From the NCBI GenBank assembly GCA_948474755.1, contig CAOLHI010004281.1, forward strand, positions 61,945 through 125,944: 64,000 nucleotides of DNA, read 5' to 3'. The position numbers were made by a program, and so were the translations under genes. The stretch is from Ctenosaura bakeri. Lineage: Eukaryota > Chordata > Lepidosauria > Squamata > Iguanidae. Within the stretch, counting starts at the first letter, position 1; each line of letters starts with the position of its first letter. Of this stretch, positions 38,213 through 48,606 are shown one piece after another. The notes below the pieces were generated by a model. That model saw only the letters and a program-made list of their open reading frames with translations, did no database searches and was not told the origin of the DNA.

Positions 38213-38640
38213 TAAATCTCTTCACTCCCAGAGTGGAACACAGTGCGGTAATTGTCCCTTCATGCATAGTATATAATAATCCCCAGCATTTTTAAGGACC
38301 TGCAAGATTTAGATTATAGACACTCAGGAGTCTCTAACAGGAATAGAACATTCCTCTTATTACATTTTGAAACTTCCTGTGTTTAGAAAGCAAATATTAA
38401 GTAACATCGTTACAGAAAACTATGTGGAAATGTCTGGATATTTCAACTCCTTAAGTTGGTAAAATATATTCTTTCTGCTTTTATAAATTAGGTTCTACAA
38501 AACAGCATTTTTATACTTTCATATTTCATATTTATATTTTATATTTTTATATTTTAAATACAAACATTCTGAAATGTAACAGCAATAAGCAAAGTTCAAA
38601 GGCCCCTCTACAGGAACAGGTAACCAAGAAAGGTAAATTT

Positions 38641-38880
38641 CCAGAGTGGTGTAGTTGTTTTGAGTGTTGGACTAGAACTCCAGGAGATCCAGGTTGAAAT
38701 CCACACTCAGCCATTGAACTTAATAGGTGATAAATGGGCAAGTCACATTCTTTCAGTCTCAGAAGAAGGCAATGGCAAACCCTCTCTGGGGAAAAAAACT
38801 TGCCAAGAAGATCGCACTATTGGTTTAACAGGTTTCCATAAGTCAGAAATGACTAGAAGGCACACAACACACATAAACAC
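38641..38880 (+). mobile_element. Sauria-type SINE, near full length
   Basis: The head CCAGAGTGGTGTAGTTGTTT is followed by GATCCAGGTTGAAATCCACA (B-box region), GGGCAAGTCACATTCTTTCA, GAAGGCAATGGCAAACC, and a Bov-B-like tail CATAAGTCAGAAATGACTAG with CACACAA repeats. Confidence 0.92.
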
Positions 38881-39544
38881 AAAGTTCAAAGTTCTCTTTA
38901 TAAAAAAAAAGGGACCTTATTTTTGAGGGATCATTTCCTCCATCAACAGATAACACTACACAATTTGGCTTCTAGTAACATGCTTAGCCTGATGCAATGT
39001 GCCTCAGTCTATTTGTGGTCCTGACAATCAGAGGCCACTTAAGGAAGTCATTGTTCTCTCATTATAAATGGATCTTTGAGCTTTACACCAGACACAGCCA
39101 GGTTTAGATTTTATAGTAAGTGCACTCTCAAGCAGAGAATCAAAGTTTATTGCTGTTGTTTTATTACCTTTCTTCTTTCCAGTGACCCCAGGGCCACTGT
39201 GAGGTGTGGTTTGTGGAGGCTACTTTGATCGTCTGCTCACTTCTTGTCTCAAGATGCAGCGTACATGACATCTACATCATCACCCACCCCATCTTCTCTT
39301 GCTCACTTTTTGAGAATCATGGACTGATGTTTCACTTCTGCTTCCAAAGTAGCTCATGAACAATATACCTGGTTTTCTCTAGAAGCTTGGCTTATGGTTT
39401 ATTACTAATGTGTTTATCCTCCAGAACCCTAGCTTACTGCTATTTGCAAACAAAGCCAGTGTCTTTCTGGAACATCAGAACATTAAGTTCCATTATACTA
39501 ACTCATTTTTTGTATCCATTTCACATTAGATTCAGTATGTCAGC

Positions 39545-40253
39545 CAGCTTTTATTGTACTTTTCTTGTGGAATAGGACTCAAGGTGGCTTAAAATACAGA
39601 TTAAAACAAAGTACAGCTAAATAGCTAATAATAAGAAAGTGAAAAAATCCTATTAAAAATGCTAATTTTAAATAGTTTAAAACATATTTAAAGCACAGTA
39701 AAGGAGACAAAAGTTTTTAAAAAAGTTATAGAACATCCATTAAAAGATCCTTCTATCACAATCAATTAATAGCCAAATGCCTGTTTAAATAAACAAGTCT
39801 TTGATGCCAGTGAAAAGAAAGGGGAAACCAGGTTTCCCATGAGGAAGGAGGAATTCTACAACTGGGAACAGTCACTGAGGTTCTTTCCCACATCCTCAAC
39901 AGACTTGCCCATGATGGTGGTGGAATGGGGAAAAAAACCCTCACTCAACAATCTTAGAACTTGGCCAGTCTCATATAGGGAATTATAGTCTTTTAAGAGT
40001 CTCAACCCAAGCCACATAGGGCTTTATATATCATTATTAGCACTTTGAATTCTGCCCAGAAACAGACTATTACTGAGCAAAGCTGTTGTAACAATGGAGT
40101 TATGTGTTGCCTGTAACCAGCCTCCATAAACAGTCTGGCCACCAACATTATGGACCTGCTTAAGTTTCTGAAGAATTTCCAAAGTCCAACACAGTAATCT
40201 AAATGGTATGCAATCAAAGCATGTGTCACCATAGCCAGATCAGAAATAGACAG
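39545..40253 (-). pseudogene. L2-type LINE, 3' half: reverse-transcriptase end and 3' tail
   Basis: On the minus strand 40002-40250 encodes ISDLAMVTHALIAYHLDYC, then AGYRQHITPLLQQL, then EFKVLIMIYKALCGLG. This is the C-terminal (thumb/connection) part of an L2/CR1-clade reverse transcriptase. A diverged FPLSFHWHQRLVYLNRHL-like stretch follows, and then a 3' tail TTTTAAGCCACCTTGAGTCC near 39570-39590. The frame breaks after the thumb. The protein is interrupted exactly at 40253 by the DIRS element and resumes upstream in the coding sense at 47746-48110, so the two parts are one split LINE. Confidence 0.85.
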
Positions 40254-40440
40254 ATTGCTTACCTGTAACTATAGTTCTTCCAGAGACCATACCTGAACTC
40301 ATACAAATGGGTTTACTGTGCCTGCACATGGTATCATTTGGAAACTTCTACAGATGTTATGTAAGTGTTTTGGCAGTACCCCTCCTCCCCTGATTCATGT
40401 GACCAGCCTGATTCCTGCTCAAACCCTCAGTTTCCTGGCC
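40254..40440. repeat. DIRS left inverted terminal repeat
   Basis: Positions 40298-40437 are the inverted counterpart of 47590-47729; shared blocks are ACAAATGGGTTTACTG, ATGTAAGTGTTTTGG, GACCAGCCTGATTC and ACCCTCAGTTTCCT. The extra outer part, 40254-40297 (starting ATTGCTTACCTGTAACTATA), has no partner in the right repeat. Unequal ends of this kind are usual in DIRS elements. Confidence 0.85.
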
Positions 40441-40499
40441 ACTGAAGCAGCAGCCAAGGAGATTAGGACAGACCACAATACTCAGAAGGGAGGAAGGGT

Positions 40500-40560
40500 G
40501 GGTGTTGTGTGAGTTCACTCAAATGATCACTCAAAGATCTATGGTTACAGGTAAGCAACC
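40500..40560. repeat. DIRS internal complementary region
   Basis: The segment contains GTTACAGGTAAGC, the exact reverse complement of GCTTACCTGTAAC at the left terminus (40257-40269). It also contains TGTGTGAG, matching the outer part of the right terminus (about 47722-47729). Complementarity to both element ends is the role of this region in the circularisation model of DIRS replication. Confidence 0.65.
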
Positions 40561-40699
40561 TGTCCTTCTTCTTCATGGTTTCTGTGACTCACAAATGGGA
40601 GACTATCAAGCTACCACAGGAGGTGGGACTGTCATGCAACACAAGAAAATGCACACTCTCTCAAAGGCAGCATCAACCCTGGGCATGGCATCCAGCATA

Positions 40700-41600
40700 A
40701 GAGTAATGAAAGTCAGAGGCTGAGACCAAGTAGCTGTCTTCTAAATGTCCTCCAGAGACAAGACTTTTAGGAAAGCAGATGAAGTAGCCATAGCTCTGGT
40801 GGTACGACAATGCAGAGGAAAAGGAGGGTCTTTCTTTACCAGCTTGTAGGCCAGATGGATGGATGAAGAGACCCACTTAGAAAGGTGTTAAGATGATACA
40901 GTTCTTGTTCAGTGAGTAACACAAAGAGCCTCTGGAAGTGGAGACAGTCAGCAGTCCTGCTGGTGTAAAAGGCCAAAGCTCACCTAACATCAAGACAATG
41001 CAGAGAACATACCAAATCAGATGTAGGATTCTGCATGAATGCAAGTAAAACAATGCCGTGGTTCAAATGAAAGACCAATATCATTTCCAGTACAAAGGAA
41101 ATGTCCAGTCCAAGAATCACTTTGTCTTTGTGGAACTTCAGATAGATGGTTCCACAGAAACCTCACACAGCTCTCCTACTCATCTGGCAAATGTTATCAC
41201 TACCAAGAAGCTCCTTCCAAGTACGAAGATGAATGTCACAAACTGCCATTGGCTCGGACAGTTTCTTAAAGACCTGCAAAAAGACCAGATCCAGGCTCCA
41301 CTGAAGTGTAGGTCCGAACAATAATCGACAAAGATTCCCGTAGCCCTTTAGAAACTGTTTAACCAATGGATTCATGAAACAGGAAGTCTTGCCAAAGATT
41401 TGGAAGGTGGGAAAAATTACTGCCAGGTAACATTTGATAGAAGAGAGAGAAAGTCCTCTATTAGACAACAAGAAAAGGAACTCCAGAACATGGTATATTT
41501 GTACTTGGTCTTGAGAGATCCCTCTATGTGACAAAAAGGACATACATTTGTTCCATTTATATGCATAGGACCACTGAGTATCAGGCCTATGCACAGCTGC
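40700..41600 (-). pseudogene. Tyrosine recombinase (integrase) of the DIRS element, broken
   Basis: The minus strand encodes an N-terminal core-binding part (SYAYKWNKCMSFLSHRGI, then LEFLFLLSNRGLSLSSIKCY, then NPLVKQFLKGYGNL). It continues as WKELLGSDN, then LDVR-stop-ALAFYTSRTADC, and KSCLWRTFRRQLLGLSL, all in the order of DIRS recombinases. These enzymes join the circular cDNA to the chromosome without making a target duplication. Stops at the RRAV and LDVR points and frame breaks toward the C-terminus, where the HxxR and tyrosine should lie, make it inactive. Confidence 0.85.
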
Positions 41601-42045
41601 AATGATCTACAGAACTGATGCAGAAAAAGGATCTAAAGAAACACTCTCCAAGCCAGATCTGTGTCCAGGTCTGGGTGTCTCACTCACCCACTGTGTAATA
41701 TCGGAAGACCTGGTCTCTCCTGTGGTCTGAGGTAGGAATTCCAACTGAGATGGGAAAGAGGGGCAAACTAAGGCTGTCTGATCCACCACAGAGTGATCAG
41801 AACGCGCTTCACCTTGTCTCTCTGAATTTTGGCAATCAGTCTGGTGACAAGGGGAAGCAGAGGAAAAACGTTCCCAGCAAAACAGGAAAGCATCTTCGAG
41901 AGAGCCCTTCCTTGATGTGCCCAGAAGCAGTAGGTCTGATAGTATCTGTTATTTGCTGAGGTGAAGAGATCCACTTCTGTAGTTCCCTACTTCTAGAAGA
42001 ATTATGAAGTACCCTGGGATGAAGTCTCCATTCATGGCAAGAGGT

Positions 42046-42370
42046 TCACATCCTGCTAAGAGGATTGGCTAAGACATTCTCCTCTCCTAGGAGATGGGTC
42101 ATGCGAATGGAGATGCCACTATCAATGCACCAGTCCCACAGATACTGTGTGAGATGAAGCAGGATACTCGATCTTGTTCCTCCCTGCTTGTTCACATAGT
42201 ACATTACTGTGGTGTTGCTGAAGATTACCTGAACAACCTTGTCACACAGAAGAACTTCAAAGGAACAGAAGGCTTTATCCACAGTTAACATCTCAACCTC
42301 TGAAGAGTTTATATAGAGATCACTCTCTTTCTCTGTCCAATGCCCATTGACTGAGAAGCCCTCCAAATGA
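42046..42370 (-). pseudogene. RNase H domain of the DIRS element
   Basis: A 106-codon stretch stays open. It carries GHWTEKESDLYINSSEVEML, then FSNTTVMYYVNKQGGTRS and HLLGEENVLANPLSRM. The N-x-T-x-x-x-Y-V-N-K-Q-G-G-T-R-S signature and the final ANPLSR (an A-D-x-L-S-R in active copies) are typical of DIRS RNase H, which removes the RNA template. The usual Asp before the NTT motif is Ser here, so a catalytic position appears lost. Confidence 0.88.
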
Positions 42371-42789
42371 GTCCATCATCCTTCCACAGAAGCATCCATA
42401 GTCACAGACGTTGTGGATTAAAGAGAAATGTCCTTGGGATCAAGCCACCATTAGCCAGATTTATTAAGTCTCTTGGTAGGGTTAGGCACAGATGAGGAGA
42501 GTGCAAGAATGGGTTAAACCAGGACAGGAACCAAGCCTCCATAAAATGCATTTGAAGCTTCACATGAGATGACATCAATGTCATGGAGGTCATGAACTTG
42601 AGCTGTACCTGAATGTCTTCAGTGCACACCCTGTGAGTGCACAGGCACTGCAAGACACCTTTTGTTGGGCTCTTGAACTTCTCACCTGGCAGGTAAGCAG
42701 TTAAAACACAAGAATTCAGAACAGTGCTGATAACCTTGTCCATCTGGGAAGGCTCCAGATGAAATTTCTCATGATTCAGTGAGTTGAAG

Positions 42790-43300
42790 AGGCAGACAGT
42801 GAGGTCTACAACAGCAAAAAGGCAAGACCTGGAATGGTCAACAAGGGGCCAATTGTCAATGAAAGGGATGTACCTTGTTGCCTGAGCCAGGCAGCTACCA
42901 CTGCTGTGAACTTTGTAAAACTATGAGGTGCAGTGAAAAGTCTGAAGAGAAGGTCACAAGAACAACAGTCCCTGCTTTCCACAGCAAAACAGAGAAAGCC
43001 ATGGTGTAACAATCAGATTGCAATATGAAAGTGTCCTTCAAATCCAACACTGCAATCAAATCTGCCTCTTATAACAGAGGCATGATTATACTGAGAGTGA
43101 CCATCCAGAAATGTCTGGGATGGATGTAAAGGTTGACATCTCTCAGATCTAGGATGGGATAAAGATCTCCATCTTTCTTGGACATGACGAAGTAGCCAGA
43201 GAAAATTCTCATGAGATAGAAGAAGTGGGAACAGGTTTAGCAGCACTCCTGGGAAGAGTATTAATGTTCTCAAGAAGCACATCAGTGGAGAGAGTGATGT
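42790..43300 (-). pseudogene. Reverse transcriptase domain of the DIRS element, broken
   Basis: Readable minus-strand pieces run HPSQTFLDGHSQYNHASVIR, then GHFHIAI (43013-43100). After a frameshift come FTAPHSFTKFTAVVAAWLRQ and then, in another frame, YIPFIDNWPLV. Active DIRS enzymes have Y-L-D-D-W at the last point; here it reads F-I-D-N-W, so the second catalytic aspartate is gone. At least two frameshifts separate the pieces. Confidence 0.82.
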
Positions 43301-43559
43301 GGACTACTCCGATAGGGGGATAGTCCCAAAACTCTATGGCATACACCCTCCGTACAATGTCCAGAACCCAATATCCAATGTTATAGCAGCCCAGGAATGG
43401 TGGGAGTCTGTTGTAGAGGAGAGGAGTGGTGGAAAGAAGCGGATCAATGATGCCACTTGCCATGATCACCAGAGTTTTTACTGTCTGATTGCAAGAGATA
43501 TTTGGTTGCAGTTGAAGATACTCATGAAGAAGACAGTGGGAAAACCCAAAGGCTTGGAA

Positions 43560-45600
43560 CATCTGGAAGTCATAGGGCTAAACGATCATTTAGAGCATGA
43601 GGAATGTCTAGTGGAGAGGAGGTTGAAATCCAAATTTGTGGGCAGTAGTGTACATTTTATGTGTATTATCCAACTTGTCAATCTCCTTGTTAAAAGGCCA
43701 CCCTCATCAAATGGGTCTTCTATAATTATTCACGTTTCATGTGACAATCCAGAAGAATGCAACCATGCATCTCTCCACAGTGTGATAGTTCCCACCAGTG
43801 TCTTTCCACTGCAAAAAGTCACACACCATGCAGTGTTCAGTTGCTGAGCAGCTAGGCTATGATCCTCCATCTGCAATGTCAACTGCTTGACATCTTCAGT
43901 CAACTTTGCCAAGAAAGGAGTCATCCTCCCAAGAGGTTCTGCTAATACACGACCATGCAGGCTATTCTGAAGGAGAGGACAGCAGGAGAATAGAATTTCT
44001 TGACCAATAAATCAATTTTTTCTCATTACCTCTTTGTCAGCAGGAGCAGTGAGTTTCTTCTGTACAGACTTGGATTGTGCTGCCTCAACAATGATGGAGT
44101 TTGGTTTGGATGAAGTAGGCACCAGTCTGAACCAGATTCTCCCACACAGTACAGGCTATCCATTCTCTTGGAAGTTGGTTAGCCCAAGACCTATGTGCTA
44201 CTTTCAGAAGAGATAGTACTAGCAGTATCAACGCTGGTGTCAGAACTCTTGTTTGAATTCAACAATAGATCTGATCTACAGACTCAATCTCAGGTTGTTT
44301 GACCTCTAATTCTAATGTTTCAGCCACCTTCAACATCTGTTTTGCAAAGGCACATACACCATCACAGTTGGTGAAACCAACTCATGCTCTCCCAATGGAG
44401 CTGGAGGAGAATGCATTGGTGACATGCCCCAAAGAAGCAAAGGAAAATACTTAATCAGAAACTTCTGATGTTGTTGTACCATGAATGAGATGTCTGCTAG
44501 TACAAGGCTGAGAAGCAGAAGCACAAGGAGAAAACTTCAAAACCAGTGACTGAACTCACTTAGAAGGCACCAGCAGAAATGAGTGATGGGCAGTGAATTC
44601 AGAAGGCTGACTCAAATGCGAAAGTTGAGCGAGATATGGCTAATTTAGTGTTGTCCTGTGTTTTTTTCTTTTTAGTATTGAAAATAGATTTACATTTGAG
44701 TTCTGTATTAAGCCCCTGAAGAAGGCATTTTCTCATATAGGACAGAACACATTAGACTTTTTAAAGGAATAAACAGTTGACCATCTAATAGCATGCACAG
44801 CTTGTCTCTTTTTTGCTTCCTGAACAGAAGCCCTGGTGTGTACATTAAGAGATTTCATGCCCTGCTTCTCCATGGCCTGCTCAATACCAAAGGCAGAAGC
44901 CTCAAAAGGGGGTGCAAATGTTGACAGTGAGTGTGTTGGTAGTAGCATGGGTTACATCAGTGGCAAATTCGGTCATGCAAACGACACTGGTAGTTTGAAC
45001 TATGGGATTGCTGCCAGTCATGCTCATATTCCTCCTAGTCAAATTCAGAAGAGAGAGACCGATCATACTGATAGTACAGAGAGTACCTGTGATGAAGCTA
45101 ATATTGTTAGTAATGTCTACAGTCATAAGTCCCCAAACCACATCCATCCCTTTGACAGTCAGAGCACTGACAGTATTAATGGCATGGAGGAGATTTAGAC
45201 CAACAATTCCCAGATGTGGACCAAGACAAATACATTCTCTGAGATGCCTCTGAAGGCAAAGAAGAGACTGAGCACTAACATCAAACCAACCAATAACATG
45301 GGGGAGGCAGAGGAGAAGAGTCCTTCCTCAGTGGAGCCAGAGGTCCTGAATCCAATGGCTTCCTGTGGCTGACAAGACTTGCTCATACAAGAGCCCCTTG
45401 AGACAAGACAAGCAGTTTTTATACACTTGAGGGGTCACTGTTTTACAATGGGCGCGCAAGCCATATTGTGCCTTTCTCCTAGGCATAATTAACAGTGTAT
45501 ATGCCCATCCTTCCTGGGGATCTTAGCCACACAAGAAGCACAGTTTTTAAGCAAACCAGAGTCCCAGGATCCAAATGGAAACACAGACAGACATGAACAA
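43560..45600 (-). pseudogene. Gag-like region of the DIRS element, broken
   Basis: The N-terminal part (about 45560-45430, minus strand) reads KNCASCVAKIPRKDGHIHC, a stop, then LCLGERH. This is the C-x-x-C ... DGH-x-x-C-x-x-CLGE-x-H cluster that opens the Gag protein of DIRS elements. Farther along, TLWRDAWLHSSGLS (about 43740-43780) corresponds to the conserved RRHAWLR-type motif near the Gag C-terminus. The middle is low in similarity and full of stops. Plus-strand open frames of 120 and 182 codons across this region are antisense by-products. Confidence 0.75.
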
Positions 45601-45649
45601 GATATTCGTCCTATACCGCCCGAGCAACGCGAGTGGCAGGGGGGACGGC

Positions 45650-46158
45650 ATTTGCCGCCCTCCCACGAGAAGAGATCACACTGCTGGGGCCGACGAGAGG
45701 AGGCGGGGCTGAGCTTAGTATTTAGGGCTGCCCCGCCTCTCTCTCGGCCTCTCTTTGGATTCAGGCGCGGCACCTATGGCACCCCCTTTCGGGGTGTAGG
45801 ATAAATCCTATCCTTGAGGAGGGCCCTGGGATCACCCCACTTGCTATGCAGCGGGGGGTGGGGCTTGGGGCTCACCTCCCAGACAAGGGCTGGCCAAAGG
45901 TCATCATGCAACTTCAGCAGTTGTCTTTGGGGCCCGGTATCTCGCTCAACGGGCTAGGGGAGATGGTTGGGAGCTGCCTCTTGACCCTAGTCCGAAGATA
46001 CGGTTGACCCCCCCTTTCTCAGGTCATAAAATACAAGTTCAAGGTCAAGTTCAAGTTTAATTTCACCCCTTTATGTTAATTAGGCATATTAATAAATTGC
46101 CCTAGTTCAACCCAAGCTCTGTCTGCGATCTCGTTATTTCGTGGGTTGGGCGGCAAAT
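45650..46158 (+). mobile_element. LTR-like block inserted in the DIRS 5' region
   Basis: The block is bounded by a perfect 11-bp inverted repeat, ATTTGCCGCCC (45650-45660) and GGGCGGCAAAT (46148-46158), which contains TG...CA ends. With one gap the match extends to about 18-20 bp. The block is GC-rich at the left, with a TATA-like AGTATTTAG near 45717. It has a polyadenylation signal AATAAA at about 46091, followed by a short U5-like part. A solo LTR of a Gypsy-like element fits well. The long inverted ends leave a DNA-transposon origin possible. No target duplication was found. Confidence 0.55.
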
Positions 46159-46690
46159 ACTTACTGCAGCCCAATATAGATAAGAAAGGGAGAGTCCATG
46201 AGGCTCAGTGCACTTATATAGGGAAATCTCATTAATCAGGCAAACAGCTGTGGGTGGCTGCTGGCCAATAAATACCAGAGGCAGGAAGAAGTCTGTGGTA
46301 GATAGTTGTTAATTCTGGTGGAAGCAACACATTCTTCTTTTGATCCTTGCTTGTGGTCCTGAAAAACCTTGACTCTTGCTTTGTGTGCTGACTATGCTAC
46401 TGGATTCTCTCTTGAATTGCCACTCTGAATTCACTGCTGACCTAGACTGCTGAAAGAAGAACACTAATTGACTGCACACCTTGACTGTGGTTGCTACTAC
46501 ATACTCTGTTTAGCAGTAATATATTTAAGTCTTTTACTCCAAGTCTCAAGTCTCTACCTTCAAGTCTTGAGTTAAGTCTCAAGTCTGAGAACCAACTTTA
46601 TACCCCAATCTGTATTCCAGAATTTCTGGACAGACTCAAATAAAGTCAGTTTTAACAATTTAAGTAGAGTCAGCCCTCCACTTTTGTGAT
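46159..46690 (+). other. Unassigned insert with TATA-like and AATAAA motifs
   Basis: The block contains CACTTATATAGGG (about 46209) and CAAATAAAGTCAG (about 46638), the spacing of an LTR or short transcription unit. A cluster of CAAGTCTCAAGTCT-type repeats fills 46533-46590. It matches neither the DIRS coding parts nor any family I can name. Confidence 0.35.
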
Positions 46691-46784
46691 TTTGCCATCT
46701 GCAGCTTTGGAAGTGGGGAATAGGATTCTTCTTCTCATTTGCAAAGCTTGCCTTCTGCTCTTAGGAAAAGTTATAGAAAGCTCC

Positions 46785-47027
46785 TCCTATATTTTATTTA
46801 TTTATTTATTTGTATCCCGCCTCTCCATATGGATCGAGGCGGCGAACAACTTACAAATAGCATGTATTTCGAAACATTTCTATACATGCCCCCAACAAGC
46901 TGGGTACTCATTTTACCGACCTGCGAAAGGATGGAAGGCTGAGTCAACCTTGGAGCTGGGCAGGATCGAACTCACAACCTTGTGGCTTGCAGTACTGGCA
47001 TTTAACCACTGTGCCACCACGGCTCCT
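46785..47027 (-). mobile_element. tRNA-derived SINE with L2-type tail, minus strand
   Basis: Read on the minus strand it starts GAGCCGTGGTGGCACAGTGG (box A), has GTGAGTTCGATCCTGCC (box B), and continues through GACTCAGCCTTCCATCCTTT and GGTAAAATGAGTACCCAGCT. It ends in GAGGCGGGATACAAATAAAT. The family differs from the Sauria SINE in its body and tail. It inserted within the DIRS 5' region. Confidence 0.9.
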
Positions 47028-47199
47028 ATGAAGAAGAGACAGGCTGCTGAGCAGACCTCAACCCCACTTCAAACCCATTTCCTGTTTCCTCTGAGAAATG
47101 TGTCCACACTTTGGGTTTGAGACAGATTATCATGTGACCAGTAAATTGTAAGGTTTCTGGAGGAATGTGTTATGTTGCTGAACAAAAGGCAGCAAGTCA

Positions 47200-47323
47200 G
47201 TCATTAAAAATACGCAAGTCTCAAGTCGACTCGAATCAGTGTGTAATTTTTACCAAGTCAAGTCACTGAAGTGACTTAAGTCTGACTTGAGTCTAAGTCA
47301 ATTGACTCGAGTCTACATCACTG
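47200..47323 (-). mobile_element. End of a hAT-like element with CAAGTC-rich sub-terminal region
   Basis: The right edge, reverse-complemented, reads CAGTGATGTAGACTCGAGTC, a terminus style seen in vertebrate hAT-type elements. The next 100 bp are packed with GACTTGAG/CTCAAGTC motifs in both orientations. A matching left terminus was not found, unless the CAAGTC cluster at 46533-46590 is its degraded partner. Confidence 0.5.
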
Positions 47324-47589
47324 CTGTTTAGGGATGGTGAACTGTGGCTGGCTTTTTAAACAGGGCAATAATCTGCCGAGATCAAACTGCTACCAAAGAT
47401 CTACAAAGCCAAAAACGTTGCCAAAAAACAGTCTGAATCAAGCTGAAAAACAGACAGAAAGCCAAGACAAACCAAATTTGAAGAGAGTAAGCTAAAATGC
47501 AGTCCAAGAATCAAAAGCCAGAAAAAGTAGGAAAGAAGTGATACAGCTCAATGACAGCTCCTTTAACGCTGATGCTGCAGTGGACAAAA

Positions 47590-47745
47590 AAGGAACTGAG
47601 GGTTTCAGTGAGAATCAGGCTGGTCACAAGGACCAGGTGAGGAAGGTCTACCACCAAAACACTTACATAACAGCTCTAGATAGTTGTGAATGATGCACTG
47701 TGCAGGTGCAGTAAACCCATTTGTGTGAGAACACAAAGAAAAAGT
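47590..47745. repeat. DIRS right inverted terminal repeat
   Basis: GGAACTGAGGGTTTC, AATCAGGCTGGTCAC, CCAAAACACTTACATAACA and CAGTAAACCCATTTGT occur here in inverted order relative to the left end. Outside the paired part lies GAGAACACAAAGAAAAAG, followed immediately by L2 coding sequence. Confidence 0.85.
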
Positions 47746-48110
47746 CCAGAGGTTTGTGCAGTTGGTGCATTAGTCTTTGCTGTGCAAATGTTCAGCACTG
47801 CTGAATCCTAAGCATTCAGGCTTAGGATTGCATTCAAGAGTATACCCAAGCTGTGAACTTAGGACTGTATTCAGGAGTTTCAGGGTAAGTGTAACCCCAT
47901 CTAGCACCAGCTAAAACCCAATTCCTTGATCTACTTTTTAGATGACAAAAAGCACTTCTGTCTTTCCGGATTAAAATTCAGTTTGTTCACTTTCATCCAC
48001 TTCATTACTGACAATAGGCAGGCAGTGGTTTGGCACCATAACAGCTTCCTTGGAATTAGACAGAAAGGAAAGACAGAGTTGGGTGCTATCAGTTTCTGTT
48101 TTAGACAACC
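47746..48110 (-). pseudogene. L2-type LINE, 5' side of the split reverse transcriptase
   Basis: On the minus strand, after frameshifts, this reads as a KLNFNPERQKCFLS-like segment (the 'N-K-L-x-L-N-P-x-K-T-E-V-L' motif of L2/CR1 enzymes), then GVTLP-like and VHSLGIL, then QRLMHQLHKPLDFF. The next residues expected in the family, (L)S-x-S-D-L-A-x-V-T-H-A-L, are found at 40250. This shows the DIRS element split the enzyme between the H-x-L-R-x-L-R-P-F and SDLA segments. Confidence 0.8.
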
Positions 48111-48606
48111 ATTCCTTGTTCACTTGTTAAATACTGAATTTTACTCATGTACATTTTAATATGAATGTCACATTTTTTTAATTGTCTCTTCATCAGGATA
48201 TTGTTCATCTCACATCAAGAAAGATTCATTATTGCCAGGGCTGGTACATAAGCTTAGAAATCAAGATGAGGAGGAACACTGTTTACATAGCATTGTTAAA
48301 AGATTTTAAAATCATTTAATATCAATTCTCAAATATACTAGACAGCCCCTAAGAAAGAGAGCTTCTAAGCAAATTCATACTGTGTTTTTTAAATTGATGA
48401 TGAAATGGACAAATGACTTCAATAAAGGAAAAGATAACATCAGGAGTAAGAGCAATATAGTCCATTACATTTCCGTATGCAAAAATCATCAAGAACTGCC
48501 ACATCTGAATAAATTTATAATTAGAGAAATTTCCTGTCATTCAAAATGTCCACTTTTGGGGGCCAGAGCAGAAGGAGAGACATTAAGGCAATAACTTTTA
48601 TTACAA

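Larger units (their letters stand above)
40254..47745 (-). mobile_element. DIRS-type tyrosine-recombinase retrotransposon (dead, with nested insertions)
   Basis: Read on the minus strand, the order is: 5' inverted terminal repeat (47590-47729), Gag with a cysteine cluster (about 45560 down to 43560), reverse transcriptase (43300-42790), RNase H (42366-42046), tyrosine recombinase (41600-40700), internal complementary region (40500-40560), and 3' inverted terminal repeat (40298-40437). This order and the inverted, not direct, terminal repeats define the DIRS order. Stops and frameshifts occur in every domain. Later insertions sit in the 5' region: an LTR-like block, a tRNA-SINE and a hAT end. 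The element landed inside an L2-type reverse transcriptase, fixing both boundaries to within a few bases. Confidence 0.9.

Noticed and set aside
43299..43847. 182-codon plus-strand open frame, the longest in the window
   Set aside because: It is antisense to the Gag end of the DIRS element, whose minus-strand text gives recognisable protein motifs. The plus product matches nothing known to me.
44836..45253. Overlapping plus- and minus-strand frames of 81-120 codons
   Set aside because: These are shadows in the decayed Gag region of the DIRS element.
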